Assembly: GCA_964394815.1 (NCBI GenBank)
Contig: CAYMZC010000145.1
Location: forward strand, 1-6,156
From: Sandaracinobacteroides sp964394815
Lineage (GTDB): Bacteria > Pseudomonadota > Alphaproteobacteria > Sphingomonadales > Sphingomonadaceae
Direction: 5' to 3'
DNA length: 6,156 nucleotides
Part shown: piece by piece, positions 1 through 5,901 of the stretch
Numbering within the stretch: position 1 is the stretch's first letter
How the letters are laid out: each line of letters starts with the position of its first letter
Translations under genes and position numbers: made by a program
Notes under the pieces: model-generated
What the model saw: only the letters and a program-made list of their open reading frames with translations
Told to the model about the DNA's origin: nothing
Databases searched by the model: none

Positions 1-19
1 CCCTCCGGTCAGCCCCCGA

Positions 20-1195
20 TCAACCGACGCGGATGGCCATGGCGGTGGCTTCGCCGCCGCCGATGCACAGCGACGCGACACCGGTGCCGCCGCCGCGCTT
101 CTGCAGGGCGTGGATGAGGGTGACGATGATGCGCGCGCCCGATGCGCCGATCGGGTGGCCGAGCGCGGTCGCGCCGCCGTTCACATTCACCTTGGCATGC
201 GGGATCGAAAGCTCCTGCATGGCCGCCATGGCGACGACGGCGAAGGCTTCGTTAACCTCGAAGAGGTCGGTGCCGGAAACGCTCCAGTCCAGCTTCTTCA
301 TCAGCTTGCCGATGGCGCTGACCGGCGCGGTGGTGAACCAGGCCGGTTCCTGCGCGTGGGTGCTGTGGCCAAGGATGGTCGCGAGCGGCGAAAGGCCGCG
401 CGCCTCGGCGGTTTCGCGCCGCATCATCACCAGGGCCGCCGCACCGTCCGAGATGCTGCTGGCATTGGCCGCCGTCACCGTGCCGCCGGGCACGAAGGCC
501 GGCTTCAGCTGCGGGATCTTGTCGGGGCGGGCCTTGCCGGGCTGCTCGTCGATGCGGATTTCGCCTGCCTTCGTCGTCACGCCGACGATTTCCGCCTCGA
601 AGGCGCCGGATTCGATGGCCGCCTTGCTGCGCGAAAGGCTTTCGAGGGCATAGGCATCCTGCGCCTCGCGGGTGAACTGGTACTTGCTGGCGCATTCCTC
701 GGCGAAGGTGCCCATGGCGCGGCCCGGTTCATAGGCATCCTCGAGGCCGTCGAGGAACATGTGGTCCATCACCCGGCCATGGCCCATGCGATAGCCGCCG
801 CGCGCCTTGGGCAGCAGATAGGGCGCGTTGGTCATGCTTTCCATGCCGCCGGCGGCGATGATGTCGACGCTTCCGGCTTTCAGGCTGTCGTGCGCGTCCA
901 TCGCCGCCTTCATGCCCGATCCGCACATCTTGTTGAGGGTGACGGCCGCCGTAGAAAGGTCGAGCCCGGCTTTCAGCGCCGCCTGGCGCGCCGGCGCCTG
1001 GCCCTGGCCGGCGGGCAGCACGCAGCCCATCACCACCTGCTCCACGTCGCCCGAGCCGAGCTTTGCGTCAGCGATGGTGGCCTTCAGGGCTGCCGCGCCC
1101 AGTTCGGATGCGGTGGTGTCGCGGAAATCGCCCATGAAGCCGCCCATGGCGGTGCGGCGTGCGGCAACGATGACGATATCATTGGGGGAAGTCAT
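20..1195 (-). CDS. Acetyl-CoA C-acetyltransferase (thiolase)
   Basis: A complete 391-residue thiolase, the usual length for the biosynthetic PhaA/AtoB type. This family condenses two acetyl-CoA to acetoacetyl-CoA, or the reverse, in the cytosol for polyhydroxyalkanoate, ketone or short-chain acyl metabolism. Seen: the nucleophile Cys91 in NKMCGSG; NEAF at 315-318; His347 in GGATALGHPIGASGAR; and the second active-site Cys377 in CIGGG near the C-terminus. The N-terminus (DIVIVAARRTAMG) fits the family when translation starts at the ATG at 1195; the frame stays open further upstream, but that extension does not look like thiolase. AGGAG lies 9 nt before this ATG. The ATG overlaps the TGA of the upstream solute-binding protein gene (ATGA), so translation is probably coupled. 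Acetyl-CoA specificity is inferred from overall resemblance; a broader 3-ketoacyl-CoA thiolase is possible. No PHA synthase or acetoacetyl-CoA reductase is in the window to settle the pathway. Confidence 0.93.
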   Translation of the reverse strand: MTSPNDIVIVAARRTAMGGFMGDFRDTTASELGAAALKATIADAKLGSGDVEQVVMGCVLPAGQGQAPARQAALKAGLDLSTAAVTLNKMCGSGMKAAMDAHDSLKAGSVDIIAAGGMESMTNAPYLLPKARGGYRMGHGRVMDHMFLDGLEDAYEPGRAMGTFAEECASKYQFTREAQDAYALESLSRSKAAIESGAFEAEIVGVTTKAGEIRIDEQPGKARPDKIPQLKPAFVPGGTVTAANASSISDGAAALVMMRRETAEARGLSPLATILGHSTHAQEPAWFTTAPVSAIGKLMKKLDWSVSGTDLFEVNEAFAVVAMAAMQELSIPHAKVNVNGGATALGHPIGASGARIIVTLIHALQKRGGGTGVASLCIGGGEATAMAIRVG

Positions 1196-2781
1196 CTTAT
1201 CAGGCTCCTGCTGGTCTGGAGGGAGAGGTGACGGAGCGCGTGAACCGCGCTCGGGTTGGTTGAAAAGCCGGCGATGCGCTCGCTCACGAGCGACCAGCCG
1301 AGCGGCCGGACGATGCCGATGGCGGCGCCATCCTCGGCCCACAGGCGTTCTGCCGCCGCGAGTGCTGCCATTCTCTCGGAAAGGCTTGGCGCGGTCCAGC
1401 TTGCTGTCAGCAGCGCATCCGCTTCGGGCAGGCAGACCCCGTGGCGGTTGGCGCCGCAGCGATTGGGAAGGAGGAAGGGCAGGGGGCTGTCGATCGCCGT
1501 CTCGACACGCACGAGGGCGAGGCTGAACGCGCCGTCGTCCACGGCCTTGCGGTGGGCGGCGGCTGGCCGGCGTTCGAGCAGCATGTCGATGCCGATGGCT
1601 GCGAAATCGGCGGCGATCGCCGTCATCAGCCGCTCTTCGGCGGGCGAGTCCGAGACCGCCACCGCCAGCTTCGGGCGCTCCGCCGCCGGTTCGATTCCGG
1701 CTTCGGCAAGCAGGCGGCGGGCTTCCTGCTGGCGGGCGGCGAAGGGCAGGGCAGCCCAGTCCGGCGGCGCGGGGGCATAGCCTGAAAGGCCGGGCGGCGT
1801 GAGGCCGGTGACCGGGGCAGCGGCCTGGCTTCCGAACTGCCCCGGCCCGAGTGCCGTGCGGTTGATCGCGAGCGACAGGGCCGTGCGGACCTGCGGATCA
1901 TCGAGCGGCGGGCTCTTCTGGTTGACGAGAAGGAGAAGCGCTGCACGTGGCTGGTCGAGCCGCAGGGCTTCCCTCTTTGCCGTCACGCGCGCGGTGCCAA
2001 GGCCGTCGAGCCGGCCGCCGAGCACCATGTCCGTGGCGCCGCGATTGAAGTCGCGAATGGCGACATCGGGCGTCTGCTGCTTCAGGATCACGCCGCGCAC
2101 GGAAAGGCTGGCCGCATCATGATGGTCGCCATTGGCCACCAGATGCACTTCGCCTTCGGCCAGCTGCGGATCCTCCGGGCCGGGGCGCGGGGCCGGCACA
2201 TAGGCGCCGGCAAGCGCCCGGGTGCCGCGCGCGCGGATGGCGAGGTCGGGCGTGGCCAGAAGCTCGAGGATTTCCGGTTGCGGCGTGCCGAGCGCGATTT
2301 CCACGATATCGGGCAGGGGCGCCGACACGTCCGTCACGCCGGCCAGCATGTCCTTCACCTGTGGCCCGGCATGGCCGGCGTGGGCGCGCTCGATCGATTG
2401 CACCACATCGGCGGCCCTGACAGGCGCGCCGCCGGCAAAGCGTGCGTCGCGCAGGCGGAACACGATGGAAAGCCCGTCGTCCGATACCCGCCAGCTCTGG
2501 GCGAGGCCGGGGATCACACGGCCTTCCGGGTCGCGGGCGGTCAGGCCCGTCGACACGGCATCCGCCACGATCGATTCGAAGGCCTGCTCATCCACCACGC
2601 TGATCGTCAGCGGCGGTTCCTCGGCCGGTTCCGGCTGGCAGGCGGCCAGCAGCAGGGCGCAACCAATTGCGGATACAGCAGCAGTGAGAGGCCCGGATGC
2701 TGGCCCGGCAAGCCCGTGATCGCAGGGCGGCGCATCCCGCCAGCGGCAGAAAAGGGATGAAAAAGGGACTCGCCGGGGCAT
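1192..2781 (-). CDS. Lipoprotein solute-binding protein, ABC transporter family 5 (Dpp/Opp-like)
   Basis: A 529-residue protein of the SBP_bac_5 family, whose members capture peptides, nickel, sugars or other solutes outside the inner membrane and pass them to an ABC permease. Residues 33-48 form a hydrophobic stretch ending in a lipobox (LLLAAC, Cys48), so it is probably a lipid-anchored periplasmic lipoprotein. The family signature is at about 92-132: GLAQSWRVSDDGLSIVFRLRD followed by ADVVQSIERA. The ATG at 2781 is preferred because GAGGGG sits just before it and no ATG, GTG or TTG occurs in frame between it and the lipobox. The frame stays open to 2958, but that stretch overlaps the divergent cysteine synthase and has no signal-like features. 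The roughly 30-residue polar segment before the hydrophobic core is long for a lipoprotein signal. No permease or ATPase gene is adjacent, and the downstream gene is a thiolase overlapping by 4 nt. The substrate is unknown. Confidence 0.88.
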   Translation of the reverse strand: MPRRVPFSSLFCRWRDAPPCDHGLAGPASGPLTAAVSAIGCALLLAACQPEPAEEPPLTISVVDEQAFESIVADAVSTGLTARDPEGRVIPGLAQSWRVSDDGLSIVFRLRDARFAGGAPVRAADVVQSIERAHAGHAGPQVKDMLAGVTDVSAPLPDIVEIALGTPQPEILELLATPDLAIRARGTRALAGAYVPAPRPGPEDPQLAEGEVHLVANGDHHDAASLSVRGVILKQQTPDVAIRDFNRGATDMVLGGRLDGLGTARVTAKREALRLDQPRAALLLLVNQKSPPLDDPQVRTALSLAINRTALGPGQFGSQAAAPVTGLTPPGLSGYAPAPPDWAALPFAARQQEARRLLAEAGIEPAAERPKLAVAVSDSPAEERLMTAIAADFAAIGIDMLLERRPAAAHRKAVDDGAFSLALVRVETAIDSPLPFLLPNRCGANRHGVCLPEADALLTASWTAPSLSERMAALAAAERLWAEDGAAIGIVRPLGWSLVSERIAGFSTNPSAVHALRHLSLQTSRSLIR

Positions 2782-2845
2782 GGTCCCCTCGTTCGCGCAA
2801 ACAAAGGCAGGTGGCAAGCGCCGGCCGTGGTGATAAGCAGGCGCC
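2782..2845. promoter_or_regulatory. Divergent intergenic region
   Basis: This 64-bp gap separates the start codons of the minus-strand solute-binding protein gene and the plus-strand cysteine synthase gene, so promoters for both must lie here or inside the opposing 5' coding ends. It holds the GAGGGG ribosome site for the minus-strand gene (2785-2790) and a weak CAGG site for the plus-strand gene (2838-2841). I see no convincing -35/-10 pair on either strand, and position is the main support. Confidence 0.4.
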
Positions 2846-3841
2846 ATGCTACGCAAGTCTGACGATATCGCCGGCCTGGTGGGTGAAACGCCGCTTGTCC
2901 GCCTGAGGGGTCCTTCGGAACGCACGGGGTGCGACATCTGGGGCAAGTGCGAATTCATGAACCCGGGCGGTTCGGTGAAGGACAGGGCGGCGCTCTACAT
3001 CATCCGCGATGCCGAGGCCGGCGGCGCCTTGAAACCGGGCGGCGTGATCGTGGAGGGAACGGCCGGCAACACCGGCATCGGGCTTGCCGTGATCGGCGCG
3101 AGCCTTGGCTATCGCACCATCATCGTGATGCCCGAGACGCAGAGCCAGGAAAAGAAGGATGCCTTGCGGGCGCTGGGGGCCGAGCTGGTGCTGGTGCCTG
3201 CCGCGCCCTATTCCAACCCCGGCCACTATGTGCATGTGTCGCGCCGGCTGGCGGAAGAGACGCCCGGCGCCATCTGGGCCAACCAGTTCGACAATGTCGC
3301 CAACAGGCTGGCCCATATCAAGACGACGGCGCCCGAAATCCTGGAGGCGCTTGACGGCCGGCTCGACGGTTTCATCTGCGCCGCCGGCACTGGCGGCACG
3401 GTTGCCGGCGTCGGCCTCGGCCTCAAGGCGGCGCTGCCGGATGTCGCCATCGGCCTTGCCGACCCGGACGGCGCTGCCCTCTACAGCTATTTCACCAGCG
3501 GCGAACTGAAGGCCGAAGGCAACAGCGTTGCCGAAGGCATCGGCCAGAGCCGCATCACCGCCAACCTTGATGGCGCGCCCGTCGATGTCGCCTTCCGGGT
3601 GAGTGACGCCGAGGCCTTCCCGATCCTGCACGAACTGATGGCGCGCGACGGCCTGCACCTCGGCCTTTCCAGCGCCATCAATGTTGCGGGCGCGGAAAAG
3701 CTGGCCCGCCACCTCGGGCCGGGCAAGCGCATCGTCACCATATTGTGCGACAATGGCAGCCGCTATCTTTCCACCATCTGGAACCCGGAATGGCTGAAGG
3801 CGCGCGGCCTGCCGCTGCCGCCCTGGCGCCAGCAGGGCTGA
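2846..3841 (+). CDS. cysK: Cysteine synthase (O-acetylserine sulfhydrylase), PLP-dependent
   Basis: A complete 331-residue fold-type II PLP enzyme that would make L-cysteine from O-acetylserine and sulfide in the cytosol. In order: the N-terminal GETPLVRL (13-20); the PLP-Schiff-base lysine Lys45 in NPGGSVKDR; the substrate loop GTAGNTG (71-77) with Asn75; the phosphate-binding GTGGT (181-185); the EGIGQSRITANL segment (230-241); and the C-terminal CDNGSRYLS. The length and the segments MPETQSQEKKDALR and WANQFDNVANR match the longer alphaproteobacterial cysteine synthase type as I recall it. An in-frame TAA at 2834 means translation cannot start earlier than the ATG at 2846, although the ribosome site (CAGG, 4 nt away) is weak. 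One oddity is that the usual SSG of the loop near the active site reads LSSA (274-277). A cystathionine beta-synthase-like or other beta-replacement role is possible, but no CBS domains follow. It is transcribed divergently from the solute-binding protein gene. Confidence 0.93.
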   Translation: MLRKSDDIAGLVGETPLVRLRGPSERTGCDIWGKCEFMNPGGSVKDRAALYIIRDAEAGGALKPGGVIVEGTAGNTGIGLAVIGASLGYRTIIVMPETQSQEKKDALRALGAELVLVPAAPYSNPGHYVHVSRRLAEETPGAIWANQFDNVANRLAHIKTTAPEILEALDGRLDGFICAAGTGGTVAGVGLGLKAALPDVAIGLADPDGAALYSYFTSGELKAEGNSVAEGIGQSRITANLDGAPVDVAFRVSDAEAFPILHELMARDGLHLGLSSAINVAGAEKLARHLGPGKRIVTILCDNGSRYLSTIWNPEWLKARGLPLPPWRQQG

Positions 3842-3864
3842 AAAAGGCAGGCTGAAAAGGCGGG

Positions 3865-3882
3865 CATGATGTGGGGGTCATG
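3865..3882. repeat. Short inverted repeat CATGA-N8-TCATG
   Basis: Two perfect 5-bp arms (CATGA and TCATG) flank the G-rich spacer TGTGGGGG, about 25 bp after the cysteine synthase stop. It could be a protein-binding site or chance; an 8-bp palindrome, ACGATCGT, follows at 3888-3895. Nothing links either to a known regulator. Confidence 0.25.
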
Positions 3883-3986
3883 TCTAAACGATCGTCCCGC
3901 GCGGATCATTGCCGGCTGCCGGTTTTGAGGCCGTCGCAAGCCATGCTGGCCGGCGCTCAGGTCAAGCTGATGGCGGAGGGTTGGGC

Positions 3987-4071
3987 GCGGTGAGGACTGC
4001 CGGTCCCTCACAATGCGGTCATTGGCTTGCGCCAAAGCCTGCGGCGGGCAGATTCTACCGTGTCGCGCACC
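3987..4071 (+). repeat. 85-bp direct repeat, copy 1 (predicted folded element)
   Basis: This copy matches 4139-4223 without gaps, with about 10 mismatches in 85 positions; four of these fall in the last 15 bp. It can fold into three successive hairpins. Hairpin 1 is GTGAGGAC-TGCCG-GTCCCTCAC (one bulged C). Hairpin 2 is TTGGC-TTGC-GCCAA. Hairpin 3 is GCCTG-CGG-CGGGC, with one T-G wobble. The paired arms are nearly invariant between copies. The strand is arbitrary because the direction of any transcript is unknown. I do not recognise the element as a named family; it may belong to an interspersed intergenic repeat family of this genome. Confidence 0.85.
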
Positions 4072-4138
4072 CATATCCATTATGCAGGCTTTGCCGCCGG
4101 TCCTCAAGTGCCGCCATATCCGGATTGGTGGTGAAGGT

Positions 4139-4223
4139 GCGGTGAGGACTGCCTGTCCCTCACAATTCGGTCATTGGCTCGCGCCAAAGCCTACGGTGGG
4201 CAGATTCTCCCGATCCACGCACC
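4139..4223 (+). repeat. 85-bp direct repeat, copy 2 (predicted folded element)
   Basis: This is the second copy of the element at 3987-4071, offset by 152 bp in the same orientation. The differences fit a conserved fold: the hairpin 1 loop changes from TGCCG to TGCCT, the hairpin 2 loop from TTGC to TCGC, and in hairpin 3 a G-C pair becomes A-T by two matching changes (GCCTA-CGG-TGGGC). The remaining differences are between hairpins or in the last 15 bp. The copy ends about 150 bp before the small membrane protein gene, so it could be part of that gene's 5' leader if transcription starts upstream. Confidence 0.85.
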
Positions 4224-4260
4224 TTCGATTTCAGCATAGAAGAATCACCGCCAACCTTCA

Positions 4261-4294
4261 ATCGATGTTGACCCGAACGCGCGGTCATCGATCT
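4261..4294. repeat. Imperfect palindrome around two ATCGAT sites
   Basis: ATCGAT at 4261-4266 followed by GTTGACC, and GGTCATCGAT at 4283-4292, can pair over 10 bp with a 3-nt bulge and a loop of about nine nt. The left arm contains TTGACC (4268-4273), a good -35 match, but no good -10 follows at the right distance. This may be an operator or promoter for the gene at 4375, with weak support. Confidence 0.25.
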
Positions 4295-4374
4295 TTCCGA
4301 AGCGGACACCGTGGCAAAATGGTTGACGACGTGGCGGCACCTGAAGTGCCCGCACCTCGACAGGGGCCGCTTCG

Positions 4375-4827
4375 ATGACTAGATGGGATGGCATGGATCG
4401 CGTGCGAACCGGCCTGACGGGACTTGGAGCCGTATTTCTTTTCACCCTTGCGGCATCGCTGCTGTTCGGTGGCGAGCCTTCTGCTGAATCACGGCAGGCG
4501 GCGCAGGAAAAGGCGCCCGGTGAGACCCTGGCCCAGCTGGGCGTGGCGCCGGGCAGCGAAAAGGACAAGAAGGACAAGCAGGTGCTGCCGCCAGAGCCGG
4601 CCCCTGCCACGCCCCTTGATGCCCCCCTTGATGCACCTCTGGGCCCCGATGGGTTGCCCCTCGCACCGGGGAATGGCCGGCAGCAGGAAAGCTCCGATGT
4701 CGCGGGTATCGGCAATTCCGACGGACGGGAGGTCCCTGCCGGGTCCGTGGCGGGCCCGGTGAAGGATGAAAATGGCCGCCGCCTGCTCGAGATCAACCGC
4801 AGCGGGGATCGCAGGATCGAGGTCTGA
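4375..4827 (+). CDS. Small membrane-anchored hypothetical protein, Pro/Asp/Gly-rich
   Basis: A 150-residue protein that I do not recognise. Residues about 14-33 form one hydrophobic segment after Arg-rich flanks, fitting a signal anchor or uncleaved signal sequence with the rest outside the cytosol. A short charged Lys/Asp stretch (62-69) is followed by a low-complexity Pro-rich linker with the repeat LDAP-LDAP (81-88), encoded by a 12-bp tandem DNA repeat at 4612-4634. The last 20 residues (ENGRRLLEINRSGDRRIEV) are charged and could be the folded or interacting part. The ATG at 4375 has AGGGG 8 nt upstream; an in-frame ATG at 4393 lacks a good site. The stop lies 100 bp before the DUF4340-like gene on the same strand. 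The low complexity leaves some doubt, but the clean membrane segment and good ribosome site favour a real gene over the long antisense frame at 4245-5204. Confidence 0.65.
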   Translation: MTRWDGMDRVRTGLTGLGAVFLFTLAASLLFGGEPSAESRQAAQEKAPGETLAQLGVAPGSEKDKKDKQVLPPEPAPATPLDAPLDAPLGPDGLPLAPGNGRQQESSDVAGIGNSDGREVPAGSVAGPVKDENGRRLLEINRSGDRRIEV

Positions 4828-4864
4828 GCCTGTTTCCCCAGCTGCTCTGCCAGATGCGCCCTTT

Positions 4865-4897
4865 TGCTGACCCCTGCTGACCCCGGCGTCTGCTGAC
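4865..4897. repeat. Three TGCTGAC direct repeats
   Basis: TGCTGAC occurs at 4865-4871, 4875-4881 and 4891-4897, with the first two forming a tandem 10-bp TGCTGACCCC unit. The spacings of 10 and 16 bp put two copies on the same DNA face. They lie directly upstream of, and partly overlap, the -35 candidate of the next gene. They could be an activator or repressor site, or simple local duplication. Confidence 0.35.
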
Positions 4898-4920
4898 AAG
4901 CCGGTCCCCGAACGCTAGAC
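4893..4920 (+). promoter_or_regulatory. Candidate promoter for the DUF4340-like gene
   Basis: CTGACA (4893-4898) and CTAGAC (4915-4920), 16 bp apart, resemble alphaproteobacterial housekeeping promoter elements. Transcription would begin at about 4927-4928, at or one base before the ATG, so the mRNA would be leaderless. That fits the absence of any Shine-Dalgarno sequence. Confidence 0.4.
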
Positions 4921-4927
4921 GGCGCCC

Positions 4928-5716
4928 ATGTCGACACCGAAATTCGTGCTGGCGCTGCTGCTTGCGCCGCTCCTTGCCCTCGGGGCGCTTTTCCTGCGCG
5001 AGTCCGCGGGGCAGGGCCGCCTGTTCCCCGATATCGGGGATGGCGCCGACATCGCCCGGATCGAGATCGCCCATGGCGTGCAGCAGGTCGTGCTGCAACG
5101 CGCGGCCGATACCGGCGCCTGGCGCATCCTGTCGGCGGCCGACGCGCCGGGAAACGCTCCCCGCATCGAGGCCGCGCTGCGCGAGCTTGCCGCCCTGAAG
5201 GCAAGCCCCGTCGATGCGACTGCCCCGGCGCCGCGCGATCCGCTGCAACTGCGCCTGCTCGACCGCGATGGCCGCGAGCGCGCGTCTGCCGCTTTCTGGC
5301 CGGGGGCAGTGGCGCTCATGCCCTCGGGCGAGCAGCACGCCCTTGAACGCGCGCCCGCGCTGCCCGTCTGGCCTTCCGCCTGGACCAGCCTGGAGCCGCC
5401 GCACATCAGGGCTGCCTCCCTCGTTTCGGCCGAGCGGCTTACCCCCGAAGGCCCGGTGGCGCTGGATCTGGACGCCATGGTCGAACTGGGCCGGCTGCTC
5501 GAAGGGCTGACGGCACGGGATTTCATGGGCGGTGGCAGCGTGAACTGGGCCGGCGCTGCCCAGATGCGCGTGCGTCTTGCCGACGGCGCGAGCATCGACC
5601 TGCAGCAGGTGCCCGACGGGGAAGGCCGTTTTTTCCTGCGGATGACCTCGGCGGAGCGAACGGACGTGCGCATGGCGCGAAACTATGCCTTCCGCATGGC
5701 CGATCCGCTGCCCTGA
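4928..5716 (+). CDS. DUF4340-like membrane-anchored protein
   Basis: A 262-residue protein. Residues 5-23 are a hydrophobic N-terminal anchor or signal. The following RLFPDIGDGADIARIEI (31-47), a strand-rich segment ending in GAWRIL (63-68) and a helix (ALRELAALKASPVDA, 83-97) resemble the repeating unit of DUF4340, a domain also found beside or fused to GldG-type ABC transporter components. The assignment rests on remembered pattern, and the biochemical role is unknown. The protein probably sits on the periplasmic face. An in-frame TAG at 4916 makes the ATG at 4928 the earliest possible start, and the next start-like codon (GTG, 4946) would cut into the membrane segment. No Shine-Dalgarno is present. 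No GldF/GldG-type gene is adjacent; the neighbours are a small membrane protein gene and, after a strong terminator, mraZ. Long minus-strand frames across it look like shadows. Confidence 0.78.
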   Translation: MSTPKFVLALLLAPLLALGALFLRESAGQGRLFPDIGDGADIARIEIAHGVQQVVLQRAADTGAWRILSAADAPGNAPRIEAALRELAALKASPVDATAPAPRDPLQLRLLDRDGRERASAAFWPGAVALMPSGEQHALERAPALPVWPSAWTSLEPPHIRAASLVSAERLTPEGPVALDLDAMVELGRLLEGLTARDFMGGGSVNWAGAAQMRVRLADGASIDLQQVPDGEGRFFLRMTSAERTDVRMARNYAFRMADPLP

Positions 5717-5730
5717 CTTGTGGCCCTGAG

Positions 5731-5764
5731 TTGTGGGACTGCGTTGCGACATTTTCACCCACAA
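5731..5764. repeat. Inverted repeat TTGTGGG/CCCACAA
   Basis: TTGTGGG at 5731-5737 and CCCACAA at 5758-5764 are perfect 7-bp arms with a 20-bp spacer, just after the DUF4340-like gene. A further TTGTGG lies at 5719-5724, and a DnaA-like box follows directly at 5767. Role unknown. Confidence 0.35.
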
Positions 5765-5766
5765 AG

Positions 5767-5776
5767 TTTTCCACAG
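5767..5776 (+). promoter_or_regulatory. DnaA-box-like site 1
   Basis: TTTTCCACAG matches the DnaA box consensus TTATCCACA at 8 of 9 positions. The same 10 bases recur at 5902-5911. It lies between the DUF4340-like gene and its terminator. Confidence 0.35.
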
Positions 5777-5790
5777 ATGTTTGCACTTTT

Positions 5791-5827
5791 CGGCTTTTCG
5801 GCATCGTTCCGAAAAGCCGTTTCTTTT
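5791..5827 (+). terminator. Strong intrinsic terminator
   Basis: A perfect 11-bp stem (CGGCTTTTCGG at 5791-5801 pairs with CCGAAAAGCCG at 5809-5819) with a 7-nt loop is followed by TTTCTTTT. The T tail is only on the plus-strand side, so it ends transcription from the DUF4340-like gene, about 75 bp after its stop, and insulates the mraZ promoter from read-through. Confidence 0.85.
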
Positions 5828-5846
5828 CATGATATTGCGACAGGCT

Positions 5847-5892
5847 GACCAAAACGGACCATAAAAGCCCATTGAAGACCCACGAAAGCCCA
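5847..5892 (-). promoter_or_regulatory. Probable MraZ operator: five phased TGGG-type half-sites
   Basis: On the minus strand there are five direct half-sites: TGGGC (5888-5892), TGGGT (5878-5882), TGGGC (5867-5871), TGGTC (5857-5861) and TGGTC (5847-5851). The spacers are 5, 6, 5 and 5 bp, so all lie on one helical face. Known for the family: E. coli MraZ binds TGGGN direct repeats with 5-bp spacers upstream of its own gene and represses it. The array sits about 110-155 bp before the mraZ start and overlaps the -35 of the promoter candidate, as expected for autorepression. The last two half-sites carry TGGT instead of TGGG. Confidence 0.75.
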
Positions 5893-5900
5893 TGCTATCC
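5872..5900 (+). promoter_or_regulatory. Candidate mraZ (dcw cluster) promoter
   Basis: TTGAAG (5872-5877) and CTATCC (5895-5900), 17 bp apart, fit the alphaproteobacterial pattern with -10 elements beginning CTAT. Transcription would start near 5907, leaving a leader of about 95 nt. The element is interleaved with the MraZ half-sites. A second, weaker candidate is TTGCGA at 5835-5840 with CATAAA about 19 bp further. Confidence 0.4.
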
Positions 5901-5901
5901 A

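Larger units (their letters stand above)
3842..4374. other. 533-bp intergenic region carrying an 85-bp repeat pair
   Basis: No reading frame here looks like a real gene. Frames run through the region on both strands, but they mainly translate the two repeat copies and show no family resemblance. Contents in order: a short imperfect direct repeat just after the cysteine synthase stop (GCTGAAAAAGGC then GCTGAAAAGGC); a small inverted repeat at 3865-3882; repeat copy 1 at 3987-4071; a 67-bp spacer; repeat copy 2 at 4139-4223; and an imperfect palindrome around two ATCGAT sites at 4261-4294. No strong intrinsic terminator for the cysteine synthase gene is visible. CCGGCTGCCGG followed by TTTT at 3912-3926 is only a 4-bp stem. 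Confidence 0.7.

Noticed and set aside
110..1231. Long open frame on the plus strand opposite the thiolase (373 codons)
   Set aside because: The opposite frame encodes a full thiolase with all catalytic residues. This frame is His/Arg/Gly-rich with no family resemblance, a usual shadow in GC-rich coding DNA.
2782..2958. N-terminal extension of the solute-binding protein to position 2958
   Set aside because: It would overlap the start of the divergent cysteine synthase gene and add 59 residues before an already complete lipoprotein signal. The ATG at 2781 has its own ribosome site.
2849..3712. Minus-strand open frame of 287 codons opposite the cysteine synthase
   Set aside because: The plus strand carries an intact PLP enzyme with all signature motifs; this is its antisense shadow.
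3912..3926. CCGGCTGCCGG followed by TTTT as a terminator for the cysteine synthase gene
   Set aside because: The stem is only 4 bp with a 3-nt loop and four Ts, too weak to call.
4013..4378. Plus-strand open frame of 121 codons ending in an ATGA overlap with the gene at 4375
   Set aside because: It starts inside repeat copy 1 and includes copy 2. The two copies differ in ways that keep hairpins, not in a protein-like pattern, and no good ribosome site was seen.
4245..5204. Minus-strand open frame of 319 codons across the two membrane protein genes
   Set aside because: It is Arg/Ser/Pro-rich, spans intergenic DNA and two better-supported plus-strand genes, and has no recognisable domain.
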